Source of the DNA: Shewanella gelidimarina
GTDB lineage: Bacteria > Pseudomonadota > Gammaproteobacteria > Enterobacterales > Shewanellaceae
Assembly: GCF_023283945.1 (NCBI RefSeq)
Contig: NZ_JAKIKW010000010.1
Coordinates: 1-64,000 of the forward strand
Direction: 5' to 3'
DNA length: 64,000 nt
This document shows, one piece after another, positions 16,395 through 24,135 of this stretch. The notes under the pieces are model-generated. The model made no database searches and was not told the origin of the DNA. It saw only the letters and a program-made list of their open reading frames with translations. The first letter of the stretch is position 1, and every line of letters starts with the position of its first letter. The position numbers and the translations under genes were made by a program.

Positions 16395-16997
16395 CTATTT
16401 CAGCGGAGAGATAGGCTGCGCCAACAGGGCTTTGGTCACTTGCAATACGCGTCCAATCACATTTGGATCACGAGATAACTTATTTTTTAAGCTTGCGCCT
16501 AACCAAAGCTGGTATAAGGTTTCTGCCGTAATTTTGGCGTGCATCGCTGGAAGTGAACCGTCGTTGATCCCAGCTTCAATACAGTAAGCAAGACGCTCGA
16601 TCACCGCCGTTGAGCCTTTATCAAGCGCAAGGCGCATTGATTCAGATAAATCCGCAACTTCAGCGCTGAGTTTAACCACTAAGCATTTTTGGTCAATACT
16701 GCAATCGCTCTGAGTTGCCTGCCAGCGCAGCCAATAACTCATGAGTCGATCAAGTCCTGAACCGTTTTCGGCTGCAAAGAGTTCATCAATACTGTGTAAG
16801 TACCCTTTGAAGTAACTGTTAATGATCTCTTCACCAAACTGCTCCTTAGATTTGAAGTAGTGGTAAAAAGAACCTTTTGGAACATCAGCAAATTTTAGGA
16901 TCTGCGACAAGCCCACATTCGAGAAGCCTTTACTAGAAATTAAGCTATAACCAGAATCAATAATATGCTGACGTGTTTGTTGGGATTCAATTTTCAT
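16395..16997 (-). CDS. nemR: NemR-like TetR-family electrophile-sensing repressor
   Basis: The 200-residue protein has a TetR-type HTH at about residues 22-48 (GLSQILKFADVPKGSFYHYF). It closely resembles E. coli NemR through the body, including CLVVKLSAEVADLSESMR, where the NemR cysteine (CLTVKLSAEV) acts as redox/electrophile switch. I infer the same sensing of hypochlorite, quinones or dicarbonyls. Operators of the form TAGACC(A/G)GTCGTCTA lie before its own start and before yqhD. It ends in its own terminator, so it is autoregulated separately from the enzymes. The symbol is by similarity; in E. coli nemR sits with nemA and gloA instead. Confidence 0.8.
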   Translation of the reverse strand: MKIESQQTRQHIIDSGYSLISSKGFSNVGLSQILKFADVPKGSFYHYFKSKEQFGEEIINSYFKGYLHSIDELFAAENGSGLDRLMSYWLRWQATQSDCSIDQKCLVVKLSAEVADLSESMRLALDKGSTAVIERLAYCIEAGINDGSLPAMHAKITAETLYQLWLGASLKNKLSRDPNVIGRVLQVTKALLAQPISPLK

Positions 16998-17018
16998 AGC
17001 CGTTATCTTAACTACAAA

Positions 17019-17033
17019 TAGACCGGTCGTCTA
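17019..17033. promoter_or_regulatory. Operator TAGACCGGTCGTCTA upstream of nemR-like gene
   Basis: The dyad TAGAC-N5-GTCTA ends about 20 bp before the regulator's start codon and matches the yqhD operator at 14 of 15 bases. This supports autorepression. Confidence 0.75.
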
Positions 17034-17119
17034 GTTATTCTGTGATATTAGTCGCTACCAATGATGTTACCTTAATTTTACTTATAGAGAGTCGTGTCTA
17101 AATTGTTGATATTAAGCAC

Positions 17120-17581
17120 TTATAAATTCTTTAAAGGCAGTGTGTTTCGTGAGAAATTTTGCTTTAGCACTACCGTTGATTCAATCCCAGCAATGCAATT
17201 TAAGCTACCCAATGACTTTTTAACGAAGCTTTCGTAGCTAAGTAAATCACTGGCAACAATTTTTAAAACATAATCATGCGCCCCGGTGACAACAGAGCAC
17301 TCCATCACTTGCTCTAGGCTTTGCATTGCCGTTTCGAAGCGCTCAGCATGATGATCTGAATTTTCTGTGAGGCGAACAAAAGCATAGACCACCACATTGA
17401 GCCCGACCTCTTTAGGTTCTATTTGTGCCGCATAGCCACTTATCACTCCCGTCTGTTCAAGTTTTCTGACTCGACGAAGACAGGGTGTATCAGACATGTT
17501 TAATCTTGCAGCCAACTCTGAAATGGCAATACGGCCCTGTTTTTGCAATATAGCGAGAATATTGAGATCTTTACTGTCCAA
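17120..17581 (-). CDS. Lrp/AsnC-family transcriptional regulator
   Basis: The 153-residue protein has an N-terminal HTH (ISELAARLNMSDTPCLRRVRKLEQTGVISGY) and the C-terminal RAM ligand domain with the conserved GAHDYVLKI stretch. Lrp-type proteins often sense an amino acid and control a neighbouring gene. This one is divergent from the haem-oxygenase/kynureninase-like operon, with 165 AT-rich bases between. I infer that it controls that operon in response to an aromatic amino acid or product. Confidence 0.88.
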   Translation of the reverse strand: MDSKDLNILAILQKQGRIAISELAARLNMSDTPCLRRVRKLEQTGVISGYAAQIEPKEVGLNVVVYAFVRLTENSDHHAERFETAMQSLEQVMECSVVTGAHDYVLKIVASDLLSYESFVKKSLGSLNCIAGIESTVVLKQNFSRNTLPLKNL

Positions 17582-17746
17582 AGAGAACTCCGAATTCAGT
17601 TTTATAGTTTATTTCAATCATATGTAGTTAATTTATAGTGGAATCCGATCTTAAATGGAAGTTATAGAAGGGAAAATAACGATTTTAACCCTAGAGATCC
17701 TGATAGGCTAATTCAACAAAATAATAACAATATCGGAAATCGTTAG

Positions 17747-18922
17747 ATGACATTGAATACTCGAGCTTTTGACCACTGGATCCGTACTCGTTTCGTTGAG
17801 CTCAATACCCAATTAGAGCAGTTATATGCAGCGCAAGTTGATCGTGCCAATGTCGAAGGTATTGGCGAGCCACTTAAAATAGCGTTAGAAGCTGAAGGCC
17901 GTGAGATGATCGCGGCATTATTGGCGGAGGGAAATACAGATGAAGGCTTTGATCATGCGTTTGGCTTACTGGGTAATGTAGGTTTGTACATGGCTGCTTG
18001 TCGCCGCCATGAGATAACCGAACCCTCGCGGGAGCAGGTATCACCATTAACAGAAGCCTCGGCTTTAGCGATGCATATCGGCGCCTCTATCGGTGTTACC
18101 CCAAGGTTTGCCACCGCGCACTTAACCACACATAACAGCGCTGATAACGGTCTATACAAGCGGTTTACTAACCTGCCCGCTGAAAAGCTGTTTGTTGATT
18201 ATAATACCAAAGGTATTCTTGCCTATAAGCGTGCAGCAGACGCATTATTAAAAATACAGCCTCTAGGCATTTCTCATCCTATTGCCGCCGATTTACTCGT
18301 TGTCGCCAAGCAAGCGCTCATCGATGTAAAAGAGTCGAATAAGCAACTCTTTAACAAGCTCGATACCAATGACTTCTTCTATTGTGTGAGGCCGTACTAC
18401 AAACCCTATCGTGTCGGCAGCCAAGTTTACCGTGGTGCAAATGCGGGTGATTTTGCCGGTATCAATGTCATCGACATGCTTTTAGGGCTGTGCGCTGCCA
18501 ACGAAGCTGGGTATTCACAAATGTTGGTTGATAAGTTTCTGTATATGATGCCGGAAGATCAACGCATTTTGCGTGACTGTATGCGTCGCTCTAGCTTTAT
18601 GGACGAGTTGTTAGCACTGCAGCATTTACACCATGAAGCTTGGTTTAAAGAAAATGTAAGGCTGTTTCTAGAGGTGTGTACATTGCACGGTGAAACAGCG
18701 ATTCAGCATCATAATGAATTAGTAAATAAGTATATTGCTATCCCTTCTCAAACGATGGAGCAGCAACATATGGATAAAGTTACCGCGAGTGGTCCGCCAT
18801 TGCCAGTGTTGCTTAATGCGCTTGAAAAACTAAGAGATAGGCGATCAGCGGCATGCCGCCGTGATATCAAGACGCGATATGACGATATTAAATCGCTCAC
18901 TGCAAGCTTAGAGGCTCGTTGA
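17747..18922 (+). CDS. PrnB-like haem protein of the TDO/IDO superfamily (DUF1864)
   Basis: The 391-residue protein resembles PrnB of pyrrolnitrin biosynthesis and more distantly indoleamine 2,3-dioxygenase. The best matches are RPYYKPYRVGSQVYRG at 215-230 (PrnB has RPFYEPIRVGG) and a C-terminal ASGPP..LLNAL segment where IDO and PrnB carry a Gly/Thr-rich loop. His314 (CTLHGE) aligns with the haem-ligating His of PrnB. These enzymes bind an indole amino acid at a haem iron and either open or rearrange the ring. The ribosome site GGAAA lies upstream of the ATG, and the kynureninase-like gene follows after one base. The substrate is probably tryptophan or a derivative. Fold confidence is good, reaction unknown. 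Confidence 0.75.
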   Translation: MTLNTRAFDHWIRTRFVELNTQLEQLYAAQVDRANVEGIGEPLKIALEAEGREMIAALLAEGNTDEGFDHAFGLLGNVGLYMAACRRHEITEPSREQVSPLTEASALAMHIGASIGVTPRFATAHLTTHNSADNGLYKRFTNLPAEKLFVDYNTKGILAYKRAADALLKIQPLGISHPIAADLLVVAKQALIDVKESNKQLFNKLDTNDFFYCVRPYYKPYRVGSQVYRGANAGDFAGINVIDMLLGLCAANEAGYSQMLVDKFLYMMPEDQRILRDCMRRSSFMDELLALQHLHHEAWFKENVRLFLEVCTLHGETAIQHHNELVNKYIAIPSQTMEQQHMDKVTASGPPLPVLLNALEKLRDRRSAACRRDIKTRYDDIKSLTASLEAR

Positions 18923-18923
18923 T

Positions 18924-20054
18924 ATGGGAGATTTTAACTACGACTATAAAAAAGATTTTATGCTCGCGCCTGGAAGTTATTTGTTGAACCACTCTGTTGG
19001 CAGACCGCTTCAAACGGCTGAGGCTGATTTTAAGCAACAGTTTTTCACACCATGGCAAGAATCTGGTATTGAGCCTTGGGGAGATTGGCTTGGCATTATT
19101 GAGCGATTTACCGCTGGTTTATCGAGAATGTTTAATGCCCCTGCGAGCGAGTTCTGTCCGCAAGTTAATCTGTCGAGCGCATTGACCAAATTGGTGATGT
19201 CCGTTGATTCATTGCAACGTGATGATGCCGTGATCTTAATGAGTGAGATTGATTTCCCCAGCATGGGTTTTGCACTCAAAAAAGCGCTGCCAAAAAACTG
19301 CGAACTGCGGTTTATCCCTAAAGCGCTGGATATTACCGATGCTAATGTATGGGATGCTCACTTAACGACAGATATTGATATGGTGTTTGTGAGTCATGCT
19401 TACTCTAATACTGGGCAGCTATCGCCAGTAGATGACATTGTAGCGGCAGCAAAATCGAAAGGTGTACTCACACTGATTGATATCGCTCAGTCAGCGGGTG
19501 TGGTACCGCTAGATTTAGGGGCGCTGCAGGCTGACTTTATGATCGGCTCTAGTGTGAAATGGTTATGTGGTGGCCCAGGAGCGGCTTATCTTTGGATTAA
19601 CCGTCAGCATATTGCGGCTTGTAAGCCTAAGGACGTAGGCTGGTTTAGTCATGAAAACCCGTTTGAATTCGATATTCATGATTTTAGATACCATAGTAGT
19701 GCGCTTAAGTTTTGGGGCGGGACACCGTCTGTAACGCCTTATGCGATAGCGGCTCATAGTATGGATTATTTCTGTCAGGTAGGTTCAGAAAAGCTACGCC
19801 TGCATAATCAGCATTTGATTGAGCTGGTGGCAAATGAGCTTGGCAGTGAACTGGTATCTCCCCGAGAACAAGATAAACGCAGTGGCACCATGATCCTAAA
19901 TTTCGGTCATCGGCAGCCACAGATACTATCAGCGCTAAAAAGTGCCAACATTAGTGTTGATGCTCGGAGCCAAGGTATACGAGTGTCGCCGCACATATAC
20001 AATGATGAAGCCGATATGTGGCGCCTATTAGAACTTGTTGGCAGAACAGGGTAG
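18924..20054 (+). CDS. Kynureninase-like class V PLP enzyme
   Basis: The 376-residue protein is a fold-type I PLP enzyme of the aminotransferase class V/kynureninase group. The PLP lysine is Lys212 in SSVKWLCGGPGAAYLW, a segment close to that of kynureninase; the PLP-pyridine aspartate is Asp186 (LIDIAQSAG). The N-terminal YLLNHSVGRP motif is also kynureninase-like. The gene starts one base after the PrnB-like gene, so the two are co-translated. A haem indole oxygenase and a kynureninase-like lyase would together open and cleave a tryptophan-like side chain. It is shorter than standard kynureninase (about 415), so a related substrate is possible. A 10-bp hairpin (20067-20095) lies just downstream. 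Confidence 0.75.
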   Translation: MGDFNYDYKKDFMLAPGSYLLNHSVGRPLQTAEADFKQQFFTPWQESGIEPWGDWLGIIERFTAGLSRMFNAPASEFCPQVNLSSALTKLVMSVDSLQRDDAVILMSEIDFPSMGFALKKALPKNCELRFIPKALDITDANVWDAHLTTDIDMVFVSHAYSNTGQLSPVDDIVAAAKSKGVLTLIDIAQSAGVVPLDLGALQADFMIGSSVKWLCGGPGAAYLWINRQHIAACKPKDVGWFSHENPFEFDIHDFRYHSSALKFWGGTPSVTPYAIAAHSMDYFCQVGSEKLRLHNQHLIELVANELGSELVSPREQDKRSGTMILNFGHRQPQILSALKSANISVDARSQGIRVSPHIYNDEADMWRLLELVGRTG

Positions 20055-20112
20055 CAACCAATAATATTGCTCTTTAGCCGTTGGATAAAGAGCAAATAGG
20101 GACACTTTTCAA

Positions 20113-20415
20113 TTAGTGCTTAACGGCGTGAAGATACGTTTTTCGATAATCAAATTGCTGATTCAAGCGGGTAATTTCACCTAGGCTCATATTGGCAGCA
20201 ATGGTGTTGCCTTTACTGTCAGACACATATTTTTGAGCTGTTCTTTTGACAAAATCGACCACATAGACATTATTGTTCTCAAGTGCCATCGCGGCTTCTA
20301 ACGCCGTGCTTTTAGAACAATCATTACATAGTGCTACAGAGCTCATTCCTGCGAAGCTTGCTGCAGAGAAGAGTAATGTTGCCATCATTAGTGGGGCAGT
20401 AAGGGTCATTTTCAT
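20113..20415 (-). CDS. Small secreted protein of unknown function
   Basis: I place the start at 20415 (MKMTLTAPLMM) because GGAG lies about 7 nt upstream; a longer frame to 20496 has no ribosome site. The 100-residue product has a signal peptide (cleavage near SFA-G) and one CxxC motif (CNDCSK) right after it, and no domain I recognise. The mature part (about 78 residues) is mostly helical with charged residues. It is convergent with the kynureninase-like gene. Confidence 0.65.
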   Translation of the reverse strand: MKMTLTAPLMMATLLFSAASFAGMSSVALCNDCSKSTALEAAMALENNNVYVVDFVKRTAQKYVSDSKGNTIAANMSLGEITRLNQQFDYRKTYLHAVKH

Positions 20416-20665
20416 TATTTTCTCCATAACTAAAAGTGTGATGCAAGTCACATTTTTATCACCTTGACTAATTAATGTCCATCTTTTTATTAGCATATTG
20501 TTAACATAACGAGTTGTTTAACAAGTACTTACCTAAGCTCCTGCTAATGTTCTTTGTCGTGTTCTTATTGAGTTGTAGCAGAAAAATTCAATTATTTATT
20601 CTAGGTTGCCTATTAAACATTATTGATTGATAGTTAAAGTAATTCAGTTTTACAAGGTGAGTTTA

Positions 20666-21685
20666 ATGAAGATATTCATACTGTTATTGGGCTTGTGCAG
20701 TGTTAATGCCTTTTCAGTGGAATGGCAGACACAGCAGATTGATGAGAGTTTATCTTTTCGTGGCAGCGCAGCTGCTGATGGCATTGTGTGGGTAAGTGGC
20801 TCTAATAATAGTGTCTTTTTGTCAAAGGATGCAGGTAAAACTTGGCTCGATGTTTCTGTTACAGAGCAACCCCTAACGGATTTTCGCGACATTGAAGTTT
20901 TCGATGCCAACACCGCAATTGTGATGGGGGCGGGGGAGGGAGATTTATCTACACTCTATATCACTGAAGATCAGGGGGATTCTTGGAAACTGTTGCTCGA
21001 AAACAAACATGAAACTGGTTTTTTTGATTCCATTGCCTTTTGGGATAGAAACAACGGATTGCTGTTAGGCGATCCTGTCGATGGCTGCTTTGTTATCTTA
21101 CGCACTCAAGATGGCGGTAAAAGTTGGCAACGGATTGCTCGAGGTCATCTTCCTAAACAGCTCGACCGTGAAGTGGCCTTTGCCGCGAGTGGTAATACCC
21201 TAATGGTAGGCAAAGCGGGTCAAGCATGGTTCACCACTGGCGGCCATAGTAGCTCTATTTATACTTCGCAAGACTCCGGTGAATATTGGCAAAGAACGCA
21301 TATTCCACTTTATGACGATACACAAACTGCCGGCGGTTATGGCGTGGCGATGAATACTATTGACGATATTTTTGTTGTCGGCGGTGATTACCAACAGCGT
21401 GATAAACACGATGCTAATATGGTGTATCTAAAAGGCAAAGTCTGGCATAAAACGCGCAAGACGACTCCTGGACTCAGAACCGCGATGGTCTGTTATCAAG
21501 CCATGTGTATAGCGACGGGTAAGTTGGCTACAGATGTCTCATTTGATCATGGTTTTAGTTGGCAACCGTTGTCGATTCAAGGTCAGACACAAGGTTATTA
21601 CACCTTGGCGATTGATGGTGATACCGTGGTGGCTGCAGGACATAACGGCCGTGTGGCGGTCTACGTTGTGCCACCCGCAAACTGA
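20666..21685 (+). CDS. Secreted Asp-box (BNR/YCF48-like) beta-propeller protein
   Basis: With the start at 20666 (AAGGTGAG ribosome site 5 nt upstream) the protein has 339 residues and a signal peptide (cleavage near NAF-S). At least five Asp-box motifs S/T-x-D-x-G-x-x-W recur: SKDAGKTW, TEDQGDSW, TQDGGKSW, SQDSGEYW and SFDHGFSW. They mark successive blades of a propeller like YCF48/HCF136 or BNR proteins. Such exported propellers are often annotated as oxidoreductase-like, but no catalytic residues are visible. It stands alone, with a terminator after it. Confidence 0.75.
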   Translation: MKIFILLLGLCSVNAFSVEWQTQQIDESLSFRGSAAADGIVWVSGSNNSVFLSKDAGKTWLDVSVTEQPLTDFRDIEVFDANTAIVMGAGEGDLSTLYITEDQGDSWKLLLENKHETGFFDSIAFWDRNNGLLLGDPVDGCFVILRTQDGGKSWQRIARGHLPKQLDREVAFAASGNTLMVGKAGQAWFTTGGHSSSIYTSQDSGEYWQRTHIPLYDDTQTAGGYGVAMNTIDDIFVVGGDYQQRDKHDANMVYLKGKVWHKTRKTTPGLRTAMVCYQAMCIATGKLATDVSFDHGFSWQPLSIQGQTQGYYTLAIDGDTVVAAGHNGRVAVYVVPPAN

Positions 21686-21721
21686 TTTTTGACTGATGAT
21701 TAGATCCCAAGACATAAGCAT

Positions 21722-21748
21722 AAAACCCAAGTGACTCGCTTGGTTTTT
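21722..21748. terminator. Bidirectional terminator
   Basis: AAAACCCAAG/CTTGGTTTTT with a 7-nt loop lies between the propeller gene and the convergent XRE gene, with T-runs on both strands. Confidence 0.65.
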
Positions 21749-21756
21749 ATGGTTTA

Positions 21757-22071
21757 TTAACGGAGTACTAGGTACATGATTAAAGCGCCTATGCCGCCGC
21801 CACACACGGTTGCTACAGCGAGCGTTAGTGACTGAGTCTGCAAAGACACTTGTTGCATCTGCTGATGGCTAGGCGCGGGGATTACAAGTAACTTTTTTTG
21901 CTCAATCTCAAATACAGCGCACAATCCTAATAAAGTATCATTAGATGCGCTCCCGTCTTTTTCAACTCGCTGCACAGTGCGCAAACTGATATCACAGGCG
22001 TCTGCTAAATGCTGCTGTGTCCAGCCTCTTGATTGCCGTAGCTCTTTTACGGTCGTAGCACTAATATCCAT
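21757..22071 (-). CDS. Membrane-anchored XRE-type HTH regulator
   Basis: The 104-residue protein has an N-terminal Cro/C1-type HTH (VKELRQSRGWTQQHLADACDISLRTVQRVEKDG) and one C-terminal membrane segment (TLAVATVCGGGIGALIMYLVL). A DNA-binding domain tethered to the membrane by a single helix is unusual for this size. It follows the membrane protein gene at 22112 by 40 bp on the same strand and is probably co-transcribed with it. Function unknown. Confidence 0.75.
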   Translation of the reverse strand: MDISATTVKELRQSRGWTQQHLADACDISLRTVQRVEKDGSASNDTLLGLCAVFEIEQKKLLVIPAPSHQQMQQVSLQTQSLTLAVATVCGGGIGALIMYLVLR

Positions 22072-22111
22072 GTTCTACTCCGCATGTATAAAGGTTTGAA
22101 TGTGCATCAGC

Positions 22112-22540
22112 TTAACCCGTATACTGAAATACAAGCCAAGCTGAAAGTCCACCGAGTAGAATTCCTGCTAAGAAGAACATGAACACTTTTTTTAGAGCGG
22201 CTGTAGTGCTCATGTTGAGGTAAGCTTTGGTTTCAGTGGCGACATGTTGGCCATTTTTATACAGTGTACAGACTACCGCTGCAGTTAGAAGGTTGTTAAC
22301 TTGGAATGTCACCTCATAATCATTCCCTAGGTAACAAAACTTATGAGAGCTTTTCATTCTAAGATTACGCTTTTCAACAACGACTTCATCATTGACATAA
22401 ATAGTTTCCTGACCTGAAAACCCTGATCCATGCGCAGTTATTCGAACTTCATTATCATTAAAATAATACCAATATCCGTTTGTAATCGAGACCTTGTTCA
22501 TTGCGGTATCCATTTTATGTCGAGTTATTGAGTTTTCCAT
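22112..22540 (-). CDS. Small membrane protein of unknown function paired with the XRE gene
   Basis: The protein has a soluble beta-rich N-terminal region (WYYFNDNEVRITAHGSGFSGQETIYVNDE, residues about 24-52, then repeated short strands) and one C-terminal membrane segment (VFMFFLAGILLGGLSAWLVF). I recognise no family. The start could be 22540 or the internal Met10 (MDTAMNK) or Met14. The gene ends 40 bp before the XRE gene on the same strand, so the two form a small cassette. Confidence 0.6.
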   Translation of the reverse strand: MENSITRHKMDTAMNKVSITNGYWYYFNDNEVRITAHGSGFSGQETIYVNDEVVVEKRNLRMKSSHKFCYLGNDYEVTFQVNNLLTAAVVCTLYKNGQHVATETKAYLNMSTTAALKKVFMFFLAGILLGGLSAWLVFQYTG

Positions 22541-22746
22541 CTTGCGCTCCTTGCTATGTTGACTATTGAATTTGACTACAGCAAGTTGAACACAAAATTA
22601 TACTTAAGACGGCGCCATCGATATGACAGTCATACAATAGGCATATGACATAGTTACTGTCATATTTATAATGCGATGAAAGTTAACGGTTTAAAGTATC
22701 AATCTAATCCTGTCTCAAAAATAAATTTTGAGGGTAATCAGCACTC

Positions 22747-23976
22747 TTATTTATTCAACGGCGACTCAGTTACTTTACTTTGGTAGCGTTTGCCATTGAT
22801 CCGTTCAATAATCTGAGTGGCATTTAGGTCGTGAATTACATTAATAAGCGTGGCAGGTGCATCGGTCACTGCACCGATAATGACTAAAATAGGAATAACT
22901 TCTATCGGTAGACCAAGAGTGGTGACGATAAAAATTTCACCTAAAAAGGCACCGCCAGGCACCCCGCTAATAATAAATGCTGACAACACCGAAATAAGCA
23001 CGGTGAGTGCAAAAACATCCACAGTGAAATCCAAACCCAATATTGAATAGATAAATACAATCTTTAGCGCGGTGGTCATCGAGGCACCGCCTTTATTGAG
23101 ATTGACCAATAAAGGCAGGCAAATATCTGCTATCTCCTCTTTTATGCCCATCTTATTGGCGGCGCGGATATTAACGGGTAACGTGGCCAGAGAGGAGCTG
23201 GTACCTAATGCGGTAACTGACGGTGCAACTGCATTTTTCCAAAATTGAGTAACGCCTTTTGTCCCGCCACCTAACCAAGCGTAAAGAGTTGAGCCGATGA
23301 TGAAATAGATAATTGCCGCAACAAAGAATAGCCCAATAGCGCGAGCAAAAGTGCTCAACAGTTCGGTGTCTTGACTCGCCATCGTTGAAGCAAAGTAGGC
23401 GCCTAGTCCTACTGGGGCAGCTACCATCAAAATGGATACTATTTTCATGATAACGGTATTGAGACTATCAAGGATATTTGAGACTTTCTCACCATCTTTT
23501 CCTGATTGCCCAATGGCGATCCCGGCGATGACCGACATGATGATCAGTGCCAGAATATTGGACTTAGAGAGCAAACCAACAAAATCATTGGTGGTGAGCA
23601 AGCCAACGAAATCCATTGTGCCAGCCCCCGCCTCAACATGTTGGTGCAGATCGAGCAAAACACCTTGCGCAGGATCGAAGGCCAGAGCCAAGCCTACAAT
23701 CGATACGGCGGGGATAATTGCCATTGCAATTGACACCAAGAAGAGGGTAATAAGAATGGCACCGAGTTTTTTTAAGTCTGTCATACGTGCAATGGAAGAG
23801 GTCACACTAATCGCGACGAGCGGCACGATAATCATGAATAGCAAATTCAGAAAGATTTGCCCAATAGGCTTTAATTCAAGTGCAAAATCAGGGAGCACAA
23901 TACCGATAACGCCACCAATAAGTAGCGCTGACAGTAAAACAATTGAAGAACGGTAGGGCTCAAGTTTTTGCCACAT
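22747..23976 (-). CDS. Dicarboxylate/amino acid:cation symporter (DAACS family)
   Basis: The 409-residue protein has the GltPh/DctA-type fold with about eight membrane helices and two re-entrant hairpins. The HP1 serine-rich tip appears as LGTSSSLATLPV, the TM7 Na+ site as NLNKGGASM in place of NMDGT, and HP2 as SGVPGGAFL. The NLNKGG form and TDAPATLINVIHDL near the C terminus point to a sub-family that differs from classical DctA/GltP. It imports a C4-dicarboxylate or amino acid with Na+ or H+. The gene stands alone. Confidence 0.85.
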   Translation of the reverse strand: MWQKLEPYRSSIVLLSALLIGGVIGIVLPDFALELKPIGQIFLNLLFMIIVPLVAISVTSSIARMTDLKKLGAILITLFLVSIAMAIIPAVSIVGLALAFDPAQGVLLDLHQHVEAGAGTMDFVGLLTTNDFVGLLSKSNILALIIMSVIAGIAIGQSGKDGEKVSNILDSLNTVIMKIVSILMVAAPVGLGAYFASTMASQDTELLSTFARAIGLFFVAAIIYFIIGSTLYAWLGGGTKGVTQFWKNAVAPSVTALGTSSSLATLPVNIRAANKMGIKEEIADICLPLLVNLNKGGASMTTALKIVFIYSILGLDFTVDVFALTVLISVLSAFIISGVPGGAFLGEIFIVTTLGLPIEVIPILVIIGAVTDAPATLINVIHDLNATQIIERINGKRYQSKVTESPLNK

Positions 23977-24090
23977 AAATGAAGGTCCACTTATTATTGG
24001 TTGTCAGAACACTGACTTTCGATGGGGTATTCCATTAAGCTATCTAGCCATAGATGGGGTGTCAACCTAACAAGCGATAGAAGAAAAGGA

Positions 24091-24115
24091 AAAGGCCTGC
24101 AGTAAGCAGGCCTTT
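24091..24115. terminator. GC-rich bidirectional terminator
   Basis: AAAGGCCTGC/GCAGGCCTTT forms a 10-bp stem after the 726-residue gene on the minus strand, followed there by TTCCTTTTC. Confidence 0.7.
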
Positions 24116-24135
24116 AAATATTGAATCGTCGCGAA

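Noticed and set aside
23432-23956. 174-residue plus-strand frame
   Set aside because: It is antisense to the symporter gene; its composition mirrors membrane-helix codons and no signal or domain is seen.
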